A model generated the notes under the pieces. That model searched no databases. It was not told the origin of the DNA and saw nothing but the letters and a program-made list of their open reading frames with translations. Made by a program: the position numbers and the translations under genes. 64,000 nucleotides of DNA. Source: Acorus gramineus. Lineage: Eukaryota; Streptophyta; Magnoliopsida; Acorales; Acoraceae. This document shows positions 36,762 to 50,100 of the stretch, piece by piece. Each line of letters begins with the position of its first letter. Position 1 is the first letter of the stretch. The stretch covers positions 17,992,378-18,056,377 of the forward strand of contig CM060855.1 in NCBI GenBank assembly GCA_030737835.1, in the 5' to 3' direction.

Positions 36762-38189
36762 TTTTAGGGAAAAATAGATCTAGCTCCCTGAAAACTTATG
36801 AAAATCAGAAAAAGTCCCTGTAAAATTGGTAAATTCCCTCAGGTCCCTATCTTATTAGATAATATTTATTTTAGTCCCCATAACTAACCAGATGTATGGT
36901 TAACCTTAACCATGCATGGTAAATTACTGTTATACCCTTTTAAATTTTATTTTTTTTATTGGAAAAAATCAATATAACTCCTTGAAAACTTATGAAAATC
37001 AAAAAAGTCCCTGTGAAATTTAAAAATCGTCTTAACTCCCTGAAATCTTCTTAAAATCACAAAAAATTCATGTGATTATCTAAAAATATATATTGATTTA
37101 TTTAAATTTTATTAAACAAATTATAGTTTTATAATCAAGGTGTTATGCTTTTTATTGCTACTAATTTTGAGTTAAAAATGTATTATAGAATTTTAATTGG
37201 GTTTTTAAATTGTTTTCTTTATTGATTTTGTAATGGAGTTGATGAAGCTGTAATTTTTTTTTGTTCAGTTTCTGTAATGAGATTAAAGAGGTGAAAATGT
37301 TAAAAAATGACTCAATTTCATAGATTAAATGAGGTTTGATCAATATTTTTTTTTTGTAGATGAGGATGACATTTCAAGAGATGGGATGTTGAAAAATGAC
37401 GGGGGTATTTTTGTCTTACAAAAGAACTAAATCTGATTTAATAAAGTTTATAGGGACTGAATCTAATTTTAGTAAGTTTCTGATGACTTATTTCAATATA
37501 TTTTTTACTAGGGGACTAAATTCATTAATCATATACATTTTATGAGAACTTAGAATGATTTTTTAATTTTAGAAAGAAGATTTTAAGAAGTTAAATGAAG
37601 ATTTTTTTCAATATTTTATTCAACACTTCGAATATATGATCGCCCTCTAAAAAGGAGTCCTACTTTTTCTCCACAAACATCCAAAATCACATGTTTGGAA
37701 ACTTTTACACCCCAAAAGTCACATGTTTGGAAACATTTATATTATATTATATTATTTCAAAACACAGTATGATGGAAAATGAGAGCCTTGAGTGTCAAAT
37801 ACAATTTAATTTTTTTTATTTTTTAAATATTGTATGTCTCATAAATATACTCACATTTTCCATATATATATATATATATAATTTTAATAAGATATATATA
37901 ACTTATTACACTAACTAATGTATGTTGATACACCTGATCCGTTTTGCAATCCCTTCTACAACCTTATACATTATGATAGCGCATACTGTAGTATTATATT
38001 GTATCACAATGTATGATGTAATTTTTTTATTTTTTAAAATAAAAAATATACTATTGTATTTTAATATATATTTAATTTCATTAAACAACATGTATTTCGA
38101 TCGAATAGTCTATACTTGAAGTTTGATGTATCGTTTTTTGATATATGAGATTGTAAAATGTTTTTCTTGTAAAAGTGCTCATATATAAT
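36762..38189. other. AT-rich intergenic region with short dispersed repeats
   Basis: No gene. 36780-37080 has three loose copies of a phrase like CTCCCTGAAAACTTATGAAAAT / AAAAGTCCCTGT, probably remains of another transposon whose ends I could not define. 37640-37740 holds two copies of CACATGTTTGGAAAC. (TA)n lies at about 37862-37880. Confidence 0.35.
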
Positions 38190-38995
38190 ACAAAAAAAAA
38201 AAAAAATCCGTATAACCTTTTGATTTTTTCTGAAGTCCATATAATCATTTGAAAATAATTATGTAAATCCAATTACCCCCTAGTTAAATTTTCATTGATA
38301 GATGATTTGGTTAACCCTAGTTCAAAGCACGGAATATCAAAAACCTCCTATAAAATGTTAAAAATGTAAAAAATTCTATATAAATAACCATTTTAAATTT
38401 CTGGATAGAGTTTTATAATTTACTCAGAAAAGTAAAATCATCATTTACATATACATTTTGACATTTTTAACACATTATATGAGTTTTTGATATACTGTGT
38501 TTTCAATCATAATTAATTTAATAATTTAACAAATAAAATATTCATATAATATTTTTTATGTATTAATAAAAGTTTAAATTAGTAAGTTATTTATTAGGCC
38601 CGTTTGGTTGCGCGTTTGGACGCGCTTTTGCTTTTTGAAAAGCTGAAAAGCTAAAATCGTGCAACCAAACGGGGCAGCTTTTTGCAGAATCGAAAGCTAG
38701 ATTCCTTTTAATTTTTCTCTCGAAATCTGTGTTTTAAAAAGCTCAAAAACAACCATTTTTGGTCAGAATCGATTTTTTAAATTGAAAAACAGCTTTCTCT
38801 ACCAAACATTAAACTCCTTTCAAATATTGATTCCTGAATTAAAAAAAACATTCTAAAAAAGTCAAGGTCTAAAATCATCTTAAAAAGCAGCTTTATTTGA
38901 AAAGCTATTTTTTAATCTGTGTTTCTAAACGAACCCTCAAACATTATATATGTTTTTAAAAAGATTATATAAACTTCTTTAAAAGTGAGGGGGTT
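38190..38995. mobile_element. Degenerate relative of the 35095-35877 Mutator-like element, with nested insert
   Basis: The left side reads AAAAAATCCGTATAACC and, further in, CCATATAATCATTTGAAAA and GTAAATCCAATTACCCCCTA, closely following the left part of the element at 35095. The right side (about 38970-38995) has the inverse of a TTATATAACCCCCTC end. The interior matches over TTTGGTTAACCCTAG and the CACATTATA region. Target duplications are no longer visible. A GGCCCGTTTGG-type element sits inside. Confidence 0.55.
38597..38936. mobile_element. GGCCCGTTTGG-type MITE, nested
   Basis: It starts GGCCCGTTTGGTTGCGCG and ends TTTCTAAACGAACCC, imperfect inverted ends of a kind common in plant hAT/PIF MITEs. 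A second inverse copy (GCAACCAAACGGGGC) at about 38661-38675 makes a local stem with the left end. No target duplication confirmed. Confidence 0.45.
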
Positions 38996-39869
38996 ATATA
39001 AATTTCTGGCAGCGTAGAAGTGGTTGTTTCAATTTTTTCCAAAAAAATATAAATAAATAAAGACTGCCAGTTGATGATGGAAGTCAACTAATTCTAGAAT
39101 ATTTCTCCAGAAGAAAAAGAAATATTCACCCCGCTGAGTCGTCGGGCAAATTTGAAGGCATAGCAAACCTTCTTCCAAACCCACAAGCAAGGAGAAACAT
39201 GGCTTGGTCTCCTTTTAATAAACTTGGACAACTCCCACCCAACTTATCCATCCTCAAATCCAGGTATATCCTCCTCCTTCTGCCTCTTTTACTCTTGTGT
39301 TGGTTTGGGTTCTCGGTTTTTTGGTTTTTACTTGATTGCTTAATATATGTTTGATCTCATGTTTCTAAAGCTTCAACAGTCATGGGTTTTTAATTGTGGT
39401 TATGTAATTTGGGTGGATATGTGATGTACCTTGTTGTAGATCTATTAGCGTTGTCATGAATAGACTGGTATACGGCCCTTTTTCAAGTACCAATTTCAGT
39501 CCACACATGTTTTGAATTTTAAAAAAATAATATACCTCATTAATAAGAGAATATGTTTCGATGATTTTCTATCAACTCATATGGGACTAGAATGAAATTG
39601 AGGCTAAAAAAAAAAAAAACTGTGTAATAGCACTCCTATTGGGATAGTTTGTGTTTAGTTACATTTTTTTTATTTAATCATCATTTAATGTTATTTTGCC
39701 ATTCCAATCTTTCCTTGGAATTACTATTGGGACTTGTGCTATAGGATTTTACCCACGCAAAACAAATATGTTTTTTTTGCTATTCCCACCCTAGTAGGCC
39801 CCTATTTTGCACCCTAAACAGTGGCTAAGCGTTTTTTTTATTGGTACTTTTTTTAAATATATTTTTCTG

Positions 39870-39980
39870 GTAAGTCCTATCCTATTGGCAGGAGTAAAAC
39901 TTGAACCCAGGACTCCGTGAAGATGGGGTATGTACCTCTATCAACATGTCAAAAGGTGGTCTGGTCAATTAGAGCTAGTT
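39870..39980 (-). mobile_element. Possible tRNA-derived SINE remnant
   Basis: On the minus strand there is a B-box-like GGTTCAAGTTTTACTCC preceded about 60 bp upstream by an A-box-like TAGCTCTAATTGACC, the arrangement of a tRNA-type promoter in plant SINEs. No tail or target duplication is clear. Confidence 0.28.
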
Positions 39981-40031
39981 GAAACTGACACAAACAGCAA
40001 TATTAACATCTGCCTTTTTTTTGGGGGATTT

Positions 40032-40860
40032 CTTGGTATATGTTTGATCCCATGTAATCCTGTGTTTTTGTTGTTTGTTGTGGTTAGGTTTTCTAGTGTG
40101 TTTGTGTAATTGGATGGGTATGCGATGCCCCTTATGCGGATCAATTATAGATAGTTAACAGACAAAACAATAGGCAATTTTAACATCTGCCCATTATTGG
40201 TTTTTCTTGGATTGCTTGATATATGTTTAAACCCATGTTTCTATAGCTTCAACAATCACTTGTCTTGTTGCGGTTGATTTTCTAGTATGATCATGTAATT
40301 GGGTAGATGTGTGATGTCTTTTATGAAGATCAACTAGAGGTGGTTATAACATTGACACAAACAATGAACAATTTTAAAATATGCCATTTAGTTGAAGTGT
40401 TTTTATTATTTGGTTTTGTCTCTTTTTGGATTGCTTGGTATATGTTTTCTCCCGTGATCCTAAAGCTTCACAATCATGTATTTTTATTGTTTATTGTAAT
40501 TGGGTTTTTAGTGTGTTTTATGTAATCGGGTGGATATGTGATGTCTTTTATGCGGATTAGTTAACTGAAACAAACAATGAGAAATTTTAACAACTGTCAA
40601 TTATTGGTTTTCTTGGGCTGCTTGATATCTGTTTGAGCACCTGTGTCTGGGTTTTCTGGTATGTTGTGTAATTGGGTGGATGCATGATGTCCCTTATGCA
40701 GATCAATCAGAGTTATTTATAACATTGACGCTAATAATGAGCAATAATAGCATCTTCCAAATTAGTTGAAATTTTTGCTTTGGTTTTTCTTCGATTGCTT
40801 GATACATGTTCGATCCATGTTTCTAAAGCTTTCACACTTATGTCGTGGTTCTTTGTTATC
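40032..40860 (+). repeat. Tandem array of about 177-219 bp units in RGLG intron 1
   Basis: Units start at 40032, 40215, 40434, 40621 and 40798 (the last partial), each opening with CTTGRTATATG-like sequence and running through AAAGCTTCA, GTAATTGGGTGGATRTGTGATG, TATGCGGATCA and ACATTGACACAAACAATG. A detached copy begins at about 39339, separated by unrelated sequence that includes the SINE-like stretch. The units are diverged, so the array is old. It lies wholly inside the putative first intron. Confidence 0.82.
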
Positions 40861-41133
40861 AAAATAACATGTATTGGCTTCCTTGTTGCTGAGGATTTTT
40901 CCTTTTCGGTCTAGGTGGATTACGTACTGTACTTTCCTTTTAGTGTGTAACTATAAAAATCCATTGTATCCTTCTTGATATTAATTCAATTTTGATTTAT
41001 TGCCTGCCAAAAAAAATGATGTAATATGAAAATATGTAGGACTTTAACCATTAGGTCTGTTTTGGTTGCACCCACACCTTATTTCCATATTTTTCCTATA
41101 GGTTTGCGTTGATGTCTTTGTGTAAGTTAGCTA

Positions 41134-44100
41134 ATGGGGAACAAGGAATCTTTAGAAATTTCTTCTCCTCGTAATGTGCAACAAGTTTCAAATTCTTTTG
41201 GAAGTTCCATGGACCCTCGCTACCAGAGAACTCGTCAGCCATCTTATATTGCAGACAATTTTAGCTCCCTGGATCAGGTATGCTGATGAAAATTATGTTT
41301 TGAGCTTCTTCTTGCATGTCGTTGCTTGACTTTGTCATATCCATTTCCAGATTGATATTACAATTTGCAGCCATCAATCTTCCATGTGAACTCACCAATT
41401 TTATTCTTGAAGAATCTACCATAGAATTGTGTGAAGAGCAATTAGTTTGTTGCATCAAATGATCTAGAGAATGTATGGTGCATCATCCATAGATTGGCAT
41501 AGCCACTTGGGAGACTGAAGTGTTAGCTTTTGCACTGCTGGTTTTACCACATTTAAATCCAAATCATTTTACCGAGTTTTATATACTGTAAATCTTCCTT
41601 GTTTCATATGGTTGACATACTTATGGATGAAGTTATGAAGACACCTATTTACATGCTCATCTGCGAATGCAATATTATTGAAAAAATAACAGGGAGCAAC
41701 AATAAGCTGACCGACAATTCAAATGATAAGATAGGTCCTCGGATTGTGAGATTCACCATATTGTCCACTAATGATATATGAATTGATGAAGCTCATAGGT
41801 GTCTAGGTTTCAAGTTGTGAGATTCATATTAATAAGTGATGAAATGCGAATTATTAGGTGAAAATGCAACTTGCATTGGATGAAGCTCATAGTTATCTAG
41901 TTGAACAATATCTTTTGTTCCATGCATAAGATTGCATTCACACAAGCAATTTGTTCATCTTAGCATCCGTGTTTCCCTAAAGAATTTGTGGATTCTAAAG
42001 AAGGCTATTTTGCTACAAGTTTATGTTTGCATGGAGCCACTTATTGCTCTTCCATGGCTTCTCCACACTCTCTCTTACCCTCCCTCCTTGACATGTGTTC
42101 CTAAATCTGTCGATTCACTGCTGTTCCTAAATCTCATGGAGGGTTGAACTAGTGCTTTTTAATTAGTTGGATTAAAAATTTGTTTGTATGCTGTCAACAT
42201 ATTCTCTTCTTTCCAGGTTATTTCCGCACTTCGAGATTCTGGTCTTGAGTCATCAAATTTAATTCTTGGTATTGATTTTACGAAAAGCAATGAATGGTCA
42301 GGTGATATGGATTTCCCTAACTGTATCTAATAAAATACATATGACACTCGTTTGATATACTTTAAAAATTTCGAATCATTTCTATCCTTTGATAGCAATA
42401 TGAAAACCTACCTTTGAATGGTTGTAGGCAGGTATTCATTTAAAAGACGAAGCTTGCATGCTATTGGTGCTCAACCTAATCCATATGAGCAAGCAATTTC
42501 AATAATTGGACGTACTCTATCTCCATTTGATGAGGACAATTTGATACCATGCTTTGGGTTTGGAGATGGTTAGTAATGTGTTCTTGTTGATTGTGAAATT
42601 ATGTTATCATTCCCCCACGGTTCACCTAATTATCTTCCAATTTGGGCAGCATCTACACGTGATCAATATGTATTCAGTTTTTTCTCGGACCATCGCCCAT
42701 GCCGTGGTTTTGAAGAGGTTCTTGTACGATACAGAGATATTGTTCCACATTTAAATTTGTCGGGTTTGTAATTAACTTTTTTTTTTTGTTTGTTAATCTG
42801 GTTATATGACACACCCCATGCTTAGGTCTGTATGTATATCATGACATGAGTTGTACTTTGTTATACACATTAGTTTCTCACGTGTAAATTGTGTTGACTT
42901 TAACTCTACAAATAGTAGTTTCAACTATAGGTTAAAGATTTCTTTATTTTGGGATGAGTTTCTGTAACATGAATATTATTCATCTTATTTGTTTCCCTAG
43001 CATTTTTAATGTACTAGTATATATTTTTTTGGGTAAATTTCACTCTATTTCCATGAAGACCATGTTGAATAAATTGTCATATTCATTTTTCTGCTCAAAC
43101 TTTTTAAGTCTCATTGATTAGCTTGCATTTCTTGATATTCAACATCTTAATTATTCAAGTTGTGTATATTGGTGTTTAAAGATGGTGAAATGCATGGTTG
43201 CACGATATAGATTGGCTGTAGTATAAGTTTATTCTTTGGGCCTTCCTCACTAGTCACTAGTGCATTTTCCATTTCCCCCATCTCTGTAGCAAACCAGGCT
43301 ACTGGTTTGAAGGTGTATCAGTGGAAAAGTCAACCATTGATCCCAAAAGTGCAGTCATATTTCATGGACGATTGCTTAATGTTGAATCAAGTCATTTGAC
43401 TGGGTTCTTTTTCTTTTGACTCCATCAGGAGAAGCATAAATTTTTAAGGGATAAATTCCTCTTATTATGGGTTTTCTGATGATTGCTCCCTTATTGTGAA
43501 AGTATACAGGTCAAGTCCATAGTTTTTTTTTTTTTTAACTATTTATACTATTCATACCATCAATACAATTGAAGGGGTTTTCTCATTTTCTTCTTGAATT
43601 TGGTGAAGAAATCAAACCATTATATGACTTTGTTCATAAACATGCATTGAAGCACCCATTATATGAGTTCATTGTTTTATTCGCCTTTCAATTGAAATTT
43701 TTTCTTTTATCTGATGTTCAGGCCCCACCTCATTTGCTCCATTGATTCATGCCGCGATTAACATTGTGGAGAAAAGCAATGGACAGTATCATGTCCTTGT
43801 CATTATTGCGGACGGTCAGGTTAAGAAATGGTTTATACAGATTTTCATTGTCATGCTTGAGATATGCATTAAGATGTGAATGTCACACTTTTTATTTCCT
43901 TAATGCGCACGCTGATATGGTTTGCATTACTCTCCATGTAAAGGTTAATGGAGGCCCCCGCACATCGCATGGGCGTTTTAGTCCACAGGAAGAAGCAACT
44001 ATAAATGCTATAGTTGCTGCTAGGTAAACTATATATTTTTTATTGCTTCTACAATCTGTCATAGCTGATTTCACACAAGTAACTTTGTTTTCCAGTCATT

Positions 44101-47100
44101 ATCCACTTTCAATCATCATGGTCGGTGTGGGAGATGGACCTTGGGATGCAATGAAGCAGTTTGATGATAATATCCCACAACGGTCATTTGATAACTTTCA
44201 GGTAATTGCAACCATGATTGTTAGATGGAAGTTCATGTTTATGACCTTACATGACCTTGGTATTTTTATCATTGTGTGAATTTGATAGCAATATTTTCAA
44301 TCCCTGCTATAATAATATCAGTAATTGGCATATGTTTTGCATTGAATGCCTATTACACCAAGAAATATTTTTTTCCATTTTGGGTAGAAATATAGAGACA
44401 TAGGAGGTAGAAGTCTATGGTATGTGAGAGTTAAGAGTTAATTATCTTCCTAATTGAGTATTTAAACAATTTAGATTGGTTTCTAACTATTGACATAATG
44501 ACATGTGTTGATGGTAGTTCATTTAAGAACAGAACACTTGTGCAAGAATGTTTTGTGTACATAACATATTCACTTATCCCACCTACCAGAATTACCCAAA
44601 TCAACCTATTCTGGTGAACCTTGCAAGTTTTGATGCCCTTATAATGAAGCATGTGAACTTCTTGAGCTTTCAAATTTTAAATATAGTATTCTAATTTGTG
44701 TATAACATATGATCTTACTGTCACGCCCCAGGGCAGCCGTCCCAGAGACGTAGCAATATATAAAGTATCAGCTATCAATTATAAGAGGTCAACAATGACT
44801 CCAACAAATAACACACAAAGCTGGGAAAACAATGATAACTGATATTTCAATTAAAATGCGGAAGCATAAAAATATCAATAAGTCTGTAAACCAAAAACAT
44901 TATTACCAACTCGAATATACAATCACTGTCCTGTGAGAGCCAAGTCTAGTCCAAATAAAGTATAACCCGCGCAACACGCACGATTTCAAATACATAAATA
45001 ACACTAGGACTGCTGACATCCTCGCACTCGCCAACCGTAGGACGGGACACTCCACGCACTCAAACCCCGCCACCGGGAAACTTTTGCTCCACACCCAACA
45101 CTGCCCCTGAAAAAGAAACAATATGTGAGGGATGAGCTACAAGCTCAGTGAGTGGCTGGAAATCAAACACCATTACAACAATTCAATACTAAAGCAATTT
45201 CCTTTCAAGGAAAAACATGGGTAGAAACCCAATGGATAACAAGGTCACGCGGCGGCGCGACCAACCTCACCCTCACCCTCACTCCCGGAGAGAGACTCTT
45301 GGGACTCTTGGGGAGAGACCATACCGTTTGTCGAAGAGACGCGGAATTACTGGTCCACACAACACTACTGGATTTATCTACATCGAGATAACTGTCCAAC
45401 GATGTCTTTGAACATCGTTACATAACCGAATCTAACAACTATGAGAACGGACGAACAATGAATGGGTCGCGCGGCGACGTGACTTCAACTCATCCCCCGC
45501 CCCTGACCCGAAGGGAAACTCCTAGGACAGCCGGGGAGAAACAAAGGTTAACCATAACACCTAGTGTTACTGGATAACCTAACCAACTAGTCCCTCTGCT
45601 ACGAGGCAGAGCTATACTATGATACCTCAAGCGTTATGAGTAACATACCCAGAGTATACTCGATGGGTATAAGGGTCACGTGACGACGTGACTCAACTCA
45701 TCCTCACTGTAGCACCCGGAGGGGTTGACCCTAGGAACTTTTGAGATAACCGTTATGCTCTACACCCTTCATCATCCGATAGCCCTCTCCCGGGTAGCCT
45801 CTACCCGGTATACTCCCATGATCAGTACATCTGCCGAACGCATCGGTAGTACCTACAGGTGGGTGCCCTCTGTCAGGACAGCTTCAACACGGATCCAACA
45901 AAGGGGAGAACGACTCCACACTCGCAATATCATCCGGCAACCCTCTCTCACTTAGCCTCTACCGCCTTCCACGATCGGTACATCAGCCAGATGTGTACCG
46001 CGATACGCATCGGTATCACCTACAAGTGGTGGCACCAAACAGGACAGCTTCAACGCTGGGGCAGCTTCGGTGCACGACGATATTGGGAGGAAGACTTCGC
46101 GCTCGTAATGCGAACCCTATGGAAAATCAACTATCCTCGGTAATTCCATACCGATGTTATCGAAATACCCTTGAACTCCCATAGAGATCGTCGCTCGGAC
46201 GCTGGGAGATACCTCTGCTTTCGCACATAGATAAACCCCAAGGCATAACCCAACCGTCGGTTTATACGCTCGCCTAACATGGGTAGGCCTAGCTTAATGC
46301 CATAACTACCGGCTTAACAAAACGGATAAGATAATGAATTCTCTTTAATTCCAATCGAGTGCATCGCTCGGATGCACGGGGGCAATTATATCGCTAGCGC
46401 TCTAATTAATAAGGTACAACCTGACAGCGGGTCATACCCATGCCTATTTCAGATAGGCCTAATCAGTTTTAACATGCGCATATACATTACAAGAGAATTA
46501 TATCATTGTTATGTACATGAACTTACATGCACAATAACATAACAATTAATTATAGGGATACTCCCTAACATGGATAAATCATAAGCAATATATATTTATA
46601 CAATATGCATACCAGGTATGGCCTAAATAATATGCATACAAGCATACAAGCATTACCCTAATATGTGTTGGGTATCACCAACTTAAGAGGGAAGGGTTAA
46701 ACGCGATCTCGCGTACCAACCGGTGTATGCCGATAATCCCAAGCAGGCCTGAGTCAAGTAAGAGTCACATCTACTTACTCAGTTTACGCAAAGAGGGAGG
46801 GCAAGAGAGAGGGAAAGTCTCATCCTCTTCGGATGCTAGTTATAGCTTTGCCCCAACAGGATGGGTGCAACAACCATACCATGTCCTCCAGTCTTATGAC
46901 CAGAGAAATTTTAAGTATGCACCCGGTTATTAACCCAGGTTTAATCATGTTAGGATATTACTAACATAGGAAGGTAGTACTATAAATAGGGACTACCTAA
47001 GACATGCATATTTATACATTCATAATAAACACATATCACACATACCCATACATGAAGGGCGCATGCAAACATAATAATTCACACATGAATATGATACATA

Positions 47101-50100
47101 GGCAAATATATGGTAGAATAGGGGGTTCTACACAATATACGAGCTATACTAACCTAGCATGCAAATATCTAGCATATTATGGGTTAGACATGACCATACT
47201 ACTTATCTAAATAAGTAATATAGTCAAAGTGCCCAACGGATGCGCGATGCACGACTACGTGCATCCAACGCTTCCCAAAAAGTTGGATCGAACCATTCGC
47301 CGATACCTGAATCGCCGCGCGTCTGGTCTACAAGATCTGCAAAACACAACCAATAATTCACAATTAAAATATGGAACCTCCTGACACACATATAAGCCTA
47401 CTTCATGAAGACCCTAACTCCTGATACTTTTCACAATATGTATAACAACTTCTTGACACACAATCGAGCAAAATTGTTAAACCTATTGCAACCAGCCCTA
47501 CTATTTGATCTCAACAACACTAAATACACATCCAAAAATTATGAAATAAATCATACACATTCGTTGACATGCTGGGATCATAATCCCTGAAGACATTATA
47601 ACCTAATTTTGCCTCTACAAGCCCGAACTAAAATATTTTCAGAAATTGGTCAATTCCTCCGCGAATCTGGACAGGCCTTGCAAATCAGGTTATAACTTAC
47701 AACACAGATATCAGAATGATACCAAATTTCATATATAATAACTAGACACATAGATGAACATATCACATGAGGACACAATCCAAAAAATATGCTATAAATA
47801 CTAGTTTCACAGAAATCTTTACATGACAGAGATCTGCCTTACCAAAAGAGGGGGAGGGAAATGGGGAGATGCGGGGCTCTCGACACACTCACGACCACCT
47901 CAACCACCACCACCACTACCACCACTTCATCAGCATCTCCTCAAGCCTTTGATGGCTGAAAACAGGGGATAAAGGGGGTATGAGAGGGAGCTAAGGAGAG
48001 GAGAATCAACACAAACCTTTCTCTCTTGCACTTCCTTCTTGTGCTACTTCTTCTCCTTCCTTTCCTTCTCACACAAACAAAGGGAACCAAAAGAGATGGA
48101 AAACCAAAAAGGGGAGTTCGGATGGTTTTCTCTAAGGGAGGGAGAGAGAAGGAGAGAAAAAGAGAGAGGGGGGCAATTAATTCTCACAAAAGGGGTTTGG
48201 TGGGGGGGGGTTTGACCTAGGTCAACCCAACCAAGCTACCAAACAAAAATGGTTGACCAGTCAATGGTCAACCTTGACTTGGTCAAATCCCCCCCCCCTT
48301 GACAATCCAGTAACGACCAAAACTCGGATACGATTCGGAACTGCATAATTTTCTAAAACGCAACCGGAATTTGATGAAATTTTTATGGGTAGTACAAAAC
48401 GGTACTAGGACCCATAATATGCAGTTAGATTTTCAATCAAAGTACTCCAACTCCCGTAGGTAGCTAAAAGCCAAAATTTTAGCAACTCCGATCGAAAAAA
48501 AATAAGGCTCCAAATGACACAGGCATAACACTTACTACTTCTCGTGGATGATTTGTTCTTCTAAAATAGAGTATAATAGATTACGTGGAGAAAAACATTG
48601 CATTAGGTCTAATTTTTTTTACTACTATGGCTTACCTTCAATTGTGAAAATGCACTCCATTGAAACAGATCTCCAAAACCAAATATATGTTGACACAATA
48701 TGAGTAATTCATTTCCTCTAATTGGAAAATTGCACTCTTTCAGGAATATGAGATTTTAACTCTGTTTTCAAAAGTTTTTTTTTCCCCACTTTGTTGTACT
48801 CCTTTCTTCTGAATGGGGAATTGGGTGACGCTACCTTTCGTTCAAAAGAACTAGGTTTTTCAGAAGTGTCCGTTTCATCGGGTGTTTTTTTGGATAATTA
48901 GAAGATTTTAGTCAGTCTATAATTTTCCATGAAGTATATTTGGATGGTGAAGATTTCATTTAATAGTTATAGATTCGAGATGTATCTCAATCAGGATCCT
49001 TCATAGAAAACAAATGTTAGTGTACTACAATTGATGTAGTACTAATCAAGTTATTTTGCTCCATGTCATGAAGGTGCATGATTGACTTTATGAAACAATT
49101 TATACTTATGTAAAAGGGCAATTGATTGCATTATGCTGATTATTTATATCTTGCATGTTTGGCATCCATTGTGTATACCTTGAAGTTTGTAAACTTCACA
49201 AGTATCATGTCCTCCAACATGGAAGATTCAAAGAAAGAAGCAGCTTTTGCACTTGCGGCTCTTATGGAGATTCCATTTCAGTATAGAGCCACCCTGGGCC
49301 TTGGGTCATTGCGGTAAGCTTATAAAACTGCTGTTATTGCTATTACTTGCTTCATCCATATTATTATCAATAATGACATGAGAATTTCAGTCAAGGAGAA
49401 AAAATTACTGACCCAAAGCCTCTTCCACCTCCACGTGAAGTAATTGATCATGATAACGCTGTCATGTCACGTCCACACGTGAAAAACAATCAATCATCTG
49501 ATTGTGGTACTCCAACAGAGCAGGTATATGTCGGTCTACTAATTCAAGAGAATTTTTGAATCAGGACATTGATTTATCATGTTTGGGCAATGACTAGGTC
49601 TGTCCCATTTGCTTGGTGAATCCAAAGGACATGGCATTTGGATGCGGTCATCTGGTAAGTCCCTTTTTCTCCATACTCATGCCTCAGTATGTATGATAAC
49701 AAACTAATTTGAATCATTTCAACAAATACTGATAACTAATGTGTCCAATATGCGATCTTAACAGCAATAATGTGCCAGTTCCCATTAGACTTCACAATTT
49801 AGCATTCTTTGTGACGCTGTCACTGTTTGTTGGGTGCGAGTTTGAATTTGAATGTGGGATGCGTGTTTAAATTTTCAGCCATGAATCGAAATGTCAAAAG
49901 CCAGAGTGAGAATCTATGATGAGAACTATGGTGTTATGATGATTAATCAGAATGACTCATATGACAGGAAACATAGGGTCTGTTTAGAACCAATTGTCAT
50001 ACAGATTATTCTTTTGCAAAATCAGTATTTTGGATAATCACACGGGTAATTTTGAACTTCAGCTTTCGATTTCAAATTTTGGTTTTTATGTTTTAGAAAC

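Larger units (their letters stand above)
39199..41174 (+). promoter_or_regulatory. Probable spliced upstream ORF of the RGLG gene, overlapping the main start
   Basis: A likely 5' exon ends at 39263 before a good donor (CAG/GTATATCC). The next acceptor is at 41100-41101 and exon sequence resumes at 41102. The first ATG of such a transcript (39199) opens a 45-codon frame (MAWSPFNKLG...) crossing the junction and stopping at 41172-41174, 41 nt past the main ATG at 41134 and in a different frame. If transcribed as drawn, the main protein would need leaky scanning or an alternative start. The exon is inferred from splice signals only, and transcription may start downstream of 39199. Confidence 0.45.

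Noticed and set aside
36762-37620. A possible further transposon with CTCCCTGAAAACTTATG phrases
   Set aside because: Only loose direct repeats are visible; matching inverted ends or a target duplication were not found, so no element is called.
45152-46184. Several open frames of 60-94 codons with GC-rich content
   Set aside because: All are inside the long solo LTR; its subrepeats and high GC lower stop frequency. None resembles gag, pol or a host protein.
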